Source: Fomitopsis serialis (taxonomy: Eukaryota > Basidiomycota > Agaricomycetes > Polyporales > Fomitopsidaceae). From it: a stretch of DNA of 64,000 nucleotides. The stretch lies in NCBI RefSeq assembly GCF_022376445.1, contig NW_025955106.1:1-64000 (forward strand), read 5' to 3'. The notes beneath the pieces were generated by a model. That model worked only from the letters and a program-made list of their open reading frames with translations. It ran no database searches and was not told the DNA's origin. Made by a program: the position numbers and the translations under genes. Below are positions 34,907 through 44,762 of this stretch, one piece after another; position 1 is the first letter of the stretch; each line of letters starts with the position of its first letter.

Positions 34907-37540
34907 TGTGTCATTCTCGCACAAGGCCAGTATGCAAATTGGCCGTTGTTGGCGTCAATGGTGGTTGAAGGCGCTGTTCATACATCCTGAAGCGTGTGGA
35001 CGGAAGTCGGAGGAGGTATGTGCCATTACATCATCCATGCAATCGCTCGCTTATATCCTAAGTACTGTGGTAGAGATCTGACTGGAAACATGGGTCGCTG
35101 TACGGTAATTGTGGCAGGCGCCTGCCAGCCTCGTGCGAGGCAATGCACGCGGTGGTTCTTCCCGTCGCCAACATGAACATCTATGCTGCCTGAATGCGTA
35201 AGTGTATTTGAGCTGCAGTGCCCGTAGCGCTACCTCTGAATATGCGCCCATCCACACAACAGCTTCCCTGGCCATCGTATTCTCACGGCGTATCTTGTAT
35301 TCATGTATTATGAAGGTGCGGGTACGGTTCGACTGCTGGTAACCTGATTGATGGTGGACCGCCAGTGATCGAACTGGTAGGAGCCGTAATTGATACGCAC
35401 TCAATTGACTCGGGTATCATTTCAGGCTGCGTTTGAGTACGTGTCTGAATACTCCAGGCTGCGGTTCTCTAACAAATTTTGTGTGAACTTAAGACACATT
35501 GTATGCTCCGCGCCGCTTTTAGGACTCAATGAAGGGCACAAAAAGGTCGTAACTGAGAATATCTCCGGTCAGTCGCCATTCGGTTTGTGACTACTTCATT
35601 CTCTAGAGGGACACCAATTCTTCCATGTCTACATCCACGGCCGAAGCGATCGCCAATGTACAGGTTGGGTCGGTACTATATCTCACTGTTCTGTCCTGAG
35701 ACCGTTACTGAGCTCACTTTATCATGTACAGCTTAGTACAGGGTTATGTCGGTATTGCGTGCACAGCAAATGAAGTAGGTTTGCTATAGATCGCTCAATG
35801 CGATCGCAGTATTCCCCATCTATGATTATCTGCTTACTTTGGGCAGCGACATGACTCTCTTGTGGCCGCAGCGTGCACCGTCTGGGATGACCACGCTCAT
35901 GGCCTTGATACGATTCACCACGATTGGCATGTCAATTACCCAGTCGGTGTACATTCTGTGCGACTTACCGGTATGTCACTACACTTTTCTGCATCTTTGT
36001 ACTACTCTTTGACTATGTTCCATAGACTTTGGAAAAGTCAGTCACTCATAGCCATCTATTGGACCGTCGTCTCCATAACTTATATGATGTACAGTTGCCG
36101 CGGTACTTACGTCAGCTCCGCAGTATTCAGTCTGCTCCCGAATATACTGGACGCAGGTCAGTCTATTGTCTCAAGGCTCCGTGTTCGCCTTGTACGCTGA
36201 AATTGTACTGGCGTCATCAGTGATTTCGGCAATTCGTGCATACGCAGTCAGCAACCGTAGTTTGGTGTGCGCTGCAATAGTGTTCGCGACTAGCATATTC
36301 GTAGTTATCTTCGATGCGGTAGGCAGAATTTGACGGACTTCGAGTTGGAGGGTGACGAACTGACATACACCTGCAGTACGCCACAGCGAAAAATCGATAT
36401 CAGTCAGTCGACATCGATGGTACCTGGAGCTGCTATATCATTATCCACTTCGCAGGCAGCACGGCTGAAAAGTGAGTATTTGCCACTAGACGATCACATA
36501 CCTTCATTGATTGTATGCGTGGAAGAGGTGACCTCTTGTAACAAATCGACTCCATCTCAAGCAGGCTTGCTGACCTTCCGTCGTAGTGGGGCTTGTGGGG
36601 CTTGTTAGTTTGATTTTCAATATACTCTCGCAAGCTATTGTCGTCGGTCTCACTTGGTCAAGGATGCTATTTCTTGTACGACGGCCTGGAAAGGGACAGG
36701 CTCGAGTCAACCCAAGGTCGTTCAGTATCTCATGGTTTCTTCTTCGAGACGGTGCGGGAAATTCATATTCTACTTCTTCACCGAACGGCTGATATTGAGT
36801 TGCTCCTAGGCACTGTCTATTTCATGCACGTCCTACTCTGCCCATCTACACATGCTATATCCTTATCTACTTCGTTGCCAGAGCAATTCTGCTTCTGCGC
36901 CTCGTCAACTGTGTACTCTTGTATCTTACGGTGCGATCATGTGGCTATCCGTCATGGATTTACATCCTCATCATCCTTACATCAGGATATGCTTTTCTTC
37001 AGCACATTGTCCCAATCGTGCGCATTCCCTTCCTTCCTAACGGAGTCCCTTACACTCATTGCGGATCTCAAAGGATGCAGATAGTCTTACTGTCACGGCT
37101 CCTGCTCAACCTCCGGCAAGCCTCTATCAGAGATGTCAATCCGGACGAATCAGGCTTCACTATTTCCCATATACTAGGTGACCTCACCCACGTATCGAGC
37201 ATCGCCTTCGAACCCCGACCTGGTGCGGCGGCGGCTGCACACGCTACCCGCGGTGACACCGAAGAATACGAAATGGACGCGAGGTACGATCTAGGCAATG
37301 ACGCCGACGATACAGATCAGGCGAATGTCTATGGCGATATGGATATTCAGGAAGAGCAACGGTAGAATGGGTAGCTCCTGCATCCTCTTCGCTCTATATG
37401 CACATTCTGAATTTTATACGGTACGGGTGTGGGCAAGGTGTGGGGTCTGTCTGTTGCCGCTTCAAGATCAATGCCGAAAGTATTTATTACTTCTGCTTTA
37501 AGCCCTGTGGCTCGGCGCGATGCCCCACGGGTCACTTACG
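34907..37540 (+). repeat. Direct segmental duplication, copy B (partner 4665-7105)
   Basis: Same orientation as copy A about 30 kb away. Shared landmarks: GGTTGAAGGCGCTGTTCATA, the ATGTCTACATCCACGGCC start, all exons, and the GGAATATCT-to-CGGTTTGTGA upstream strip. Many substitutions but few indels, so the duplication is old enough to have diverged. Confidence 0.85.
35625..37365 (+). CDS. DUF6533-like multi-pass membrane protein, copy P2
   Basis: Paralog of the 5229-6955 gene with the same start (MSTSTAEAIANVQVGSVLYL). The hallmark exon 35810-35970 reads FPIYDYLLTLGSDMTLLW. Then come ISAIRAYAVSNRSLVCAAIV, GLVSLIFNILSQAIVVGLTW, SFSISWFLLRDG and LLSRLLLNLRQASIRD. The acidic tail ends YGDMDIQEEQR at 37365. 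Differences from P1 are mainly substitutions that keep frames open, which argues for recent or continuing coding function. As in P1, one internal junction does not resolve by hand. Confidence 0.7.
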
Positions 37541-38012
37541 AACTGACAATAAACGTCATGGGCTCGGACAGATGGCCGAACCTCCCGGGCATAGTCCACT
37601 CAGCCTACTTAGGTCCGTCTATGCGTCAGTGTTCAACGTTCAACACTTCGAAGTCGTCCTTGACCTGCTAGCATAGGGTGAAGAAATCGTTTCTTGTTCG
37701 ACGCGGTGGACTAGCGGTAGGTGAATGGTTGTTCAACGTGACGATAGACTGAACCGTTGTGCTCCCAGATTGTTTATTCGGTCCCAGAGCGCGCACAATG
37801 ACTGACTGTTTGCATCTCGCGTAGCCCCCGGGGTCCTTTCCACAGTAATATCGCTCTTTGCTTCGTCATCTCCGATGAAGTCGGGACTCCCCACATGTTT
37901 CGCGCTGACCCAGCGTGTCTACTAGGGGTGTTAGTGGTGCGCCAGCCATCGAGGAGATATAAAATCACGCTATAACAGGTTCGAATCAATTGCGATCATC
38001 CGACGACACGCT
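37366..38012. other. Spacer and promoter of NmrA-like gene
   Basis: The first ~170 bp are duplicated flank; the rest is unique. A CAACGTTCAACACTT simple repeat lies near 37632. No gene seen. Confidence 0.4.
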
Positions 38013-39269
38013 ATGGCTGCATACTCGAGCACGAAAGTCATTCTCGTCATTGGTGGCACCGGGGCGCAGGGGCTCGCCATCGTCGACAAGTTGCTCGCGC
38101 CCGCTGAAGATGGATCTCCATCGCCGTACTGCGTACGGGTACTTACCCGCGACCCACAAAGCAAGCGAGCCCAGGAGCTCGCCTCAAAGGGAGTCGAGCT
38201 CTTCAAAGGTCGGATCCAGTGATTCATCTATGCTTCTTGATAGTGAGTCGCTGATCAGCCGCACAGGAGCCTTCGACGATTTCGATTCTGTCGCTGAGGC
38301 TCTGAAGGGGTGCTACGGTGCCTTCGTCAACACGGACGGATTCACCGTCGGGCAGGCGAAGGAAGTCTGGTGCGGCATTCATATATACGAACTGGCGCGA
38401 TACGCGAAGATCAAACACTACGTCTGGAGCAACTTAGACTATTTCTCGAGGGTACGGTCTCATTGTGCTACCCACGCCTCGACACGAAGCTTACTTGAGA
38501 GCGTCTAACAGATCACGAACTTCGATCCGAAGTATAGGTGTGAGCACTCCGATGGGAAGGGGATCGTTGGCGACTTCATGCAGGCCCAGCCGTCTGTCGT
38601 GAGCGACACAGACATGTCCTGGACACTCATCACGTCCGGGCCGTACATGGAGATGCTGCAGCACGTAAGTTTGACACTTCTTGTTACACAAGCTTCAGTG
38701 CTGACGGACTTGCCCAGGCGATGTTCGGCCCAGTCAAGCAGCGCGAGGACGGGACCGTCGTATTCGTCACGCCCATCGGAAAGGGGCACGTCAACATGAT
38801 CGCCCTGGACGACTTCGGCTTCTTCGCCCGGTACACGTTCGACCACCGCGAGGCGACGTCCGGGCACGACCTGCAGATCTCCAGCGACAAGGTCGACTGG
38901 GAGTACCTCCGCACGACGTTCGAGAAGGTGACGGGCAAGCGCGCGGAGGTGCTATACCAGTCCTACGACGACTGGGTGAGGATCCTCGACGGCGTCGACG
39001 TCCCGCTCGCGAACGAGCGCGGGCGGACGAGGGACGGGTCGATCACGTGGAAGGAGAACTTCCGTGCGTGGTGGGCGAACTGGCGGGACGTCACTATCAG
39101 CAGGGACTACGAGTTGCTGCGGAAGGTCAATCCGAAGGGACACACCCTTGAGAGTTGGATGCGGAAAGAGGGGTATGGGAAGGATCTGTGGGCGAAGGTA
39201 TCTTTCCTGAAGAACGCCGAGGATAAGAAGGCTCCGTGGATGAACTTTGAATACGTTGCTACATTGTGA
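38013..39269 (+). CDS. NmrA-like NAD(P)-binding protein
   Basis: Four exons, 38013-38208, 38267-38451, 38512-38664 and 38718-39269, join exactly in phase to 361 aa. The N-terminal Rossmann signature is VILVIGGTGAQGLAIVDKLL. RVLTRDPQSKRA would set NADP preference, as NmrA/SDR-atypical proteins read the 2'-phosphate with a basic loop. Further on: GAFVNTDGF, HYVWSNLDYFSR, SWTLITSGPYMEML and NMIALDDFGFFARY. The C-terminal helical part ends FEYVATL. The family includes redox-sensing regulators (NmrA, HSCARG) as well as reductases; the role here is not determined. It lies tail-to-tail with the GFO/IDH gene, with gene debris between. Confidence 0.85.
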
Positions 39270-39309
39270 CTTGAGCGTGCTTATATAGGTTGACCAAGAG
39301 ACCGTGAGT

Positions 39310-39480
39310 CGACTGACTATCCGGATTGAACCACTTTTCAGAGGGGCTTGGGTCTAAGTACGGCATCAGCGCTTACGTTGAGTATCTGTCCCGTTGGCCG
39401 GACCCGTGTTCAGTAGAAGAGTTCCTCAACGGGCATTTGATGGGCTATAGTACGTCCACTTCTCTCTCTTGCCCGACAAA
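39310..39480 (+). pseudogene. NAA20-like exon fragment
   Basis: Reads EGLGSKYGISAYVEYLSRWP then SVEEFLNGHLMGY, matching the first conserved exon of the minus-strand relic at 16.6 kb, including the flank AGAGACCGTGAGTCGACTG. Downstream acetyl-CoA-binding exons are absent. A second small relic of the same gene. Confidence 0.75.
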
Positions 39481-39629
39481 ATCATGTCTACCCAGCATAC
39501 GTACAGTATTGTGTACGGCGATCATGATCGTCGCCGACTCTTGTCTGAAATCAGCATGTAACTGACACAGAGACGGGAGCAGCAGCATCGCGCATGATGT
39601 ATTCCACGAGCCTATTAGCGGCTGCGGAA

Positions 39630-39786
39630 GATCAATACTTGAGAATCGAATGTGGAAAGAGGAGTAGTGCGGCCTACTGGAAGGACATGTGAGCGAAGGT
39701 GCGTTTCCTGAATAACACCGAGGATAAGCTTAAGTCACCGTGGATGAATTTTGAATGCATTGCTACATTGCGACTCGGACATGGTT
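39630..39786 (+). pseudogene. Duplicated 3' end of the NmrA-like gene
   Basis: GAATGTGGAAAGAGGAGTA onward to ATTGCTACATTGCGACT is a diverged copy of 39158-39269. It shares the phrases for kinase-free tail residues (KNAEDK, PWMNFEYVATL), now with stops and gaps. A non-coding duplicate. Confidence 0.7.
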
Positions 39787-39869
39787 AGAGATCGTTTGAC
39801 GAACGCGTGACAATACAGATTTGAATTCGGTACACAACTGCTGTACAACTCTTTCTCTCCCCGCCCTGT

Positions 39870-41123
39870 TCAGAGAGCGACAGGGAAGTCCGTTGTCTCG
39901 ATCTTCTCCGGGAACCTGAGACCGCCCTGCTTCCTGACCTCGTCCATGACCTCCATGATGACCACGCTCTCCTCCCAGCTCAGCAGCGGACTCTCCTTTC
40001 GACCATCGATGAGGGCATACGCAACCTCGTCCGCCTCCCAGAACATACCCTGGCCCTCGCCCTCAGGCTGGATACCGTCGCCGAACCCGTTAAACCAACC
40101 AGAGCCCTTCCCAGGGCCGGGCTGCGGCCACTCCTTGTCCTCAACGATGCCATCGCGGAGGATCAGGCGCGTCTTCGTCGGGCGGTACAGCGGCGGGAAG
40201 ATCTGGATCTCGCCCTTGTCGCCGTGGACGCGGCACGCCGGGCCTCCGGAGAGGTCGCCGAGCGGGTCAGACGAGTATCGGATGCTCGTCGTCGCGATGG
40301 CGTGCACGTCCTTGTTCCCCGGGCGAGGGAAGACGAGCAGCATGCTCGAGAGCTCGTCCGCGGCGCCCGTTGGCTCGTAGATCTTGAGCGCGGACGTGAC
40401 GGAGGGCGCCTTGCGCTCGGCGGGCGGGAGCGTCGTGTAGACAGTCTGGAAGAGCCAGGTAAGGGCGTAGATACCGCAGTCGAGCAGGGCGCCGCCGGCG
40501 AGATCGGGGTTAACCATGCGGTGCTTGCCATCGGCCATCGTCTCCTCGGGGTCGAGGCTGATACTGTTGTCTGAGGAGACGAGCTGGATGTTCCCCAGCT
40601 TGCCGGAGGTGATGATGTCGCGGACATAGTATGAGAGGGGGAAGTAACGCGTCCATACGGCCTCCATGAGGAACAGGTTCTGTGTGACATAAGTATCGCG
40701 GTGCCTGACATACGGAGACAATGTAGGACGAACCTTCTCCTTAGCCTTCTCAGCCAGCTTCTTCGCCTGCGCGGCGTTCACGGTGAAGGCCTTCTCGACG
40801 AGCGCGTTCTTGCCGGCTTCGAGACACAGCATCGTGTTCTGGTAGTGGTGCGAATGAGGCGTCGAGACGTAGACAACGTCAATCTCGGGGTCCTTCATGA
40901 GCTCCTCATAGGAGCCATACGCCCGTGCGGTAGAAGGTGCCCCGACCTCCTTAAGAAACTGCACAGCACGCTCCTTTCCCGAGGAACTTGCAGCAGCGAC
41001 GATGGTGTGCTTGATCGAGGTTACGCCGCGGGTGTTGGGATCGAGGAGGAGGTCCTTGCTGAAAGTCTGCGCAATGCCACCGGTGGCGAGGATGCCCCAG
41101 CGGATCACCTTGGGCGTGGACAT
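39870..41123 (-). CDS. GFO/IDH/MocA-family dehydrogenase (dihydrodiol / D-xylose dehydrogenase-like)
   Basis: NAD(P)-dependent oxidation of sugars or trans-dihydrodiols. Exons 41123-40734 and 40679-39870 give 399 aa. The 54-bp intron 40733-40680 is a multiple of three with no stop, so an unspliced reading of 417 aa also stays open; the splice restores KAKEK|NLFLMEAVW. N-terminal Rossmann WGILATGGIAQTFSKDL; VSTPHSHHYQNTMLCLEAGK then NALVEKAFTVN (Lys of the EKP-like motif); LFLMEAVWTRYFP; GGALLDCGIYALTWLFQ (substrate/catalytic face); C-terminal beta sheet. Length and motif order are normal. Cytosolic, since no targeting signal is seen. Confidence 0.85.
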   Translation of the reverse strand: MSTPKVIRWGILATGGIAQTFSKDLLLDPNTRGVTSIKHTIVAAASSSGKERAVQFLKEVGAPSTARAYGSYEELMKDPEIDVVYVSTPHSHHYQNTMLCLEAGKNALVEKAFTVNAAQAKKLAEKAKEKVRPTLSPYVRHRDTYVTQNLFLMEAVWTRYFPLSYYVRDIITSGKLGNIQLVSSDNSISLDPEETMADGKHRMVNPDLAGGALLDCGIYALTWLFQTVYTTLPPAERKAPSVTSALKIYEPTGAADELSSMLLVFPRPGNKDVHAIATTSIRYSSDPLGDLSGGPACRVHGDKGEIQIFPPLYRPTKTRLILRDGIVEDKEWPQPGPGKGSGWFNGFGDGIQPEGEGQGMFWEADEVAYALIDGRKESPLLSWEESVVIMEVMDEVRKQGGLRFPEKIETTDFPVAL

Positions 41124-42359
41124 GTTGGCGATGAGCTACAGCACTGTTAATTCGAAGGAGATGGTAGGAGTATAAATACCCAGCGTCCACGGCTGCATCG
41201 TCAGCAAGATTCGATGACGCCGCACGGCGAGCCGGCGGAGTGAAGCGCATCGTCAAAATTCCATTTGTTTCCTAGTCTTGCGTCGCTACCTATAACTGCG
41301 GCTGGCACCATGGTCCTGCGCTGGATGCGATGGATACAAACAGCCAGGATGGTGGTAGTTTGGTGGTAGTCGACGTCGACTGACCAACAGCGACAACGCT
41401 GGCACGCTCGGAGCACCCGGTCCGCAGCGAGGTCGCGACTCTGCGGCGCAGGAGCGCCCTACTTAGAGTCAAGTGCTCCCAACTCTAGCTGCTGAACGTG
41501 AGCCACGACCACCACTTTTCGAACTCAGCCTCCGAGGTACCCTCAGGATTGTCCGGTATTACGACGTGGAGCTTTGAGATTGTACACCCAGGCATGGTGG
41601 GATGGTGCGTGGAATTTTAGTATTATACCACGTTTTCCGAACTTTGAAGCGGTTGCCAGGACATTGCTTTCCATGGCTCGGACAGTTCCATCGTTCCAAA
41701 AGCCATATTGCTAGTATCCAACCTACAACGCGTAAGTTCCTTGCAGTCCTCACGATCACAGAGTTTCCCGGCGGGAGACTCGCCAGTCGATTGGACAGAA
41801 GGCACCGCAGTCTTGACCATGCATGTCTCCCGAAGTGCGTCTCCCCTTCTCCTCACCCTTTATTGCATGAGCATTATGAATGAAAAGATGGTATCGCACA
41901 CGCACGACACGCGACATGACAGGAATGGGCTCGGTTGTGCGACTATGGGAGGCTCTGCGTCGTTCCAACCACCTTCTGCGGCTTCTTCGCCTGCATTTGT
42001 CCCACAAAAGTTGACCTTACGAGCAGCGCACCTTGGAGCTCCCGTATGCTACCCCGAATGATGATTCTACCCACGAAATTCTCCTGCCAAATGACGAGTC
42101 GCCGAGAAGATTTCCGCGAAAAGCTGGGGTGCGAATCGGAACCACTCGTGATGGTGTAAGATGAAGCTAGACCGTGACGGCCTCGCTGGCAAACTGTGCT
42201 TACATAAGGCCATGTCGCGCACAGGAGGAGGAGGAGGAGGAGTTGATATGTAAAAACGTTCTGCTAAACTATTCATCTACCTTGTATGTAGGTCACAGGT
42301 GAGACATCGAACAATCAAGCTTAATCAAGTGTCGCCGCCCGAGATGCGCCTACATGATA
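41124..42359. other. Intergenic, no gene recognised
   Basis: Promoter of the GFO/IDH gene lies at its left. A GGAGGAGGAGGAGGAG microsatellite occurs at about 42226-42241. Several 60-120 codon frames overlap on both strands with no domain. Confidence 0.4.
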
Positions 42360-42838
42360 CAACACCCTCAAACCCTCGGGAAACTCCCCATTCTTCACCA
42401 TATCGATCATGCCGTCCATTGGCTTACCCTCGTACAGCAGTCCGCGCACACAACCAAAAAGCCCCCATGATGCCCTCAGTTGGGCAGCTCATACTCCGGG
42501 CTACCGAAACACGTGTCCTGCACGACGTCCGCGTCCGCGATCTCGCGGCCAAGCTCTACGAGTTCTGCCGTCTCGCGATACAGAGGATCTGCGCGCGTGT
42601 CCGTGTTGATTCCGGTGCGATCGCCCTTTCTGTGCGCGATTCTGACGGCCATGCCCACCTCCGTGCTGTCTGTGACCGCCCAGACGACGGTGTTTCCAAC
42701 TCTGAACCAGGGCCCCTTCTGCTGACCAGCCTCGGCGAATCCCATAGAACCGATCCCGGGCCCGCCCTCCAGGTGCTCCGAACATCGGGTGTTGCCTTGC
42801 TGGCCGTTCGTTGTTATCTGTCCTGGACACTTTTTCAA
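42360..42838 (-). pseudogene. ACC deaminase / D-cysteine desulfhydrase-like fragment, C-terminal part
   Basis: Minus strand: CSEHLEGGPGIGSMGFAEAG, then TVVWAVTDSTEVGMAVRIAH, then TAELVELGREIADADVV and [11 protein letters not shown]. These are the large-domain segments of PLP-dependent ACC deaminases. After ELPN there is a stop/frame loss. Then, out of frame, [20 protein letters not shown] and FPEGLRVLY (42361-42440) continue the family order. Broken, so not functional. The N-terminal counterpart is at 59.0-59.3 kb on the same strand. Confidence 0.75.
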
Positions 42839-44762
42839 GTGTAACTCACCGGTCTGAGATGATCCCCGTCCGCTTCAGAGGCTGTCTCGCCATGACGCTG
42901 CTCATTGCTCCCAGTGCATCGCGTGCGATTTATTTCGTGATATTCTGGCATATGCGGTCATGCCGATGCTATAAGCCATGTCAATACAGGTGCTTGGAGT
43001 GGGGGTCTCTTTCGTATGCAGGCCTTTATGGCGATCGGGCAGTCCCGCGGATCTCGCGTCTCAATTGCGCACGGTGCCGATACTCGACTTAGGTATGTTT
43101 GAGCGTATACCTGAGATCATGAGGCTGACCGTGTGATTGTCCTCTAGTCTTGGTGTTTTCGGCGTGGCAAGTCCTGGTACGCACTGTTATCGTACTAGTT
43201 CTCTGCGTAAAAGAATACATTAGAGCGAGTGGCGCCTTTTATCACCTCAACCAGCTGTGCTCACAGTATGCGTACGCTTGTTCATTTGACACATATGAAG
43301 CACTCTCAAGCTGCCGGATACACATGCTTGTGACTTCGATGTACGTGGTGTTCCTGACACATTTGTTTCGGTCGTTGCACTAAGCAGGGAATTCAGTCAG
43401 ATATGCGCCGTGCTCGGTCGCTCAGTTGGAATGAAGTTTCAATCGGCTGACCAGAGAGGCGGAGTCTGTTGAGTTTGTGCAACGGGACTCGAGCGAGTTC
43501 GTTTGAGTACGAGTACGCAGATCTGTCGATCCAGGGCAACAATTGAACACCGTCTCTGAACTGTAAGCATGACTCGCGAGTTCACCCCGGCTGGCATTCG
43601 TCAATCATGTACTAACGTGATATGGGATGTCTCTGCTGAAGCTCTGGAGGCGCGATTTCGTTATTGCGACCAAGAACAAGATGATCTGTATTCTATTAGC
43701 TTCGCAGTCTTCGCCGCACCCATCACCGGCAACCCCGATCATGTATGTGGTACTTTCAGCTTAATCACTGCCAAGGACGAAACACGATTCGAAACAGAAT
43801 CAGGTATGCCCTTGTGTGCTATCGATGTCCAGGGGAGCCTGAGCTTGTGACGTCAAAACAATTTTCCTAGGAACAATAGGTTACAATGATATAGCGAATG
43901 GAGGTATCAGCCACGTCCCGCGGACACGACAAAAAGAATGCAGTATTGTGTTCCGCGAGAACAGCGCCCACTGGCACATCCTACCGGTGAGCTGTTGCCC
44001 AGGCTTTGGTTTCTTTGGTTCAGGCTAAGGTTTGGAGCGTTCAGGCATTGTGGTTCAGGCTCTTTCCCTTCAACGCTGCGAGACCAGAGCACCACACCCA
44101 AGGGCTACCACGTATGCATTCTACATCAAACAACAGTTGACGAGCAATATGACGTGTGATTGAAAGTGCATTTCGCGTATATCCTGTAAGTACCATTCAC
44201 GGCATCAATGCCCGTGGTGAACGTCCACGCATATAACATGTAGTTGCGCGACGCCGTACAAGCGCGGGAAACTACTATTGTCCTTGGGTTAGTGTGTATG
44301 CTACGATACTTACCGCAGCCGACGTGAGTCTTTCGTAGCATCTTTCTGTCCAACGTGAACAATAAAGTCACGCCCTTAGGACGGGCTCAAGATGATAGCG
44401 CGCCTTGGCTGGTCCTCGCCGGTGGTGCCGAGCGACTGGTATGTGTTATACCGATGCATACTATGTCACAGCACAAAACACCCTGTTGGGCAATTGTATC
44501 GTGATACACGCTACCTACAGGTGCTGCACACTGATGGTTGTGAGATCGCGTTAAGGATGCTACATCAAGACCGCTCGACACAATTAGCGAGTCACTTGTA
44601 AGCGGCTATAGCATCAATACGAGGCAGTGTAACGACTGACATTACCAACAACTACCTTAACCCTCTGACTTTTCCGCGATTATCCTTACGCCACAACACT
44701 CAAGAGGCATAGATATATAAACGAGTGAGTGTCTCGATGTCTACACTACTGACTTCTGAATC
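42839..44762. other. Long gene-poor stretch before the NTPase locus
   Basis: Contains a 93-codon plus-strand frame at 43569-43850 (MTREFTPAGIRQSCTNVIWD) and a hydrophobic frame near 43150-43230 (FSAWQVLVRTVIVLVLC). Neither has a recognisable domain or partner exons. The last ~100 bp are the likely promoter of the NTPase gene (ATATATAAACG near 44710). Confidence 0.35.

Noticed and set aside
43569..43850. 93-codon ORF opening MTREFTPAGI
   Set aside because: No family likeness, no partner exons, and isolated in gene-poor DNA; mentioned only in the spacer entry.
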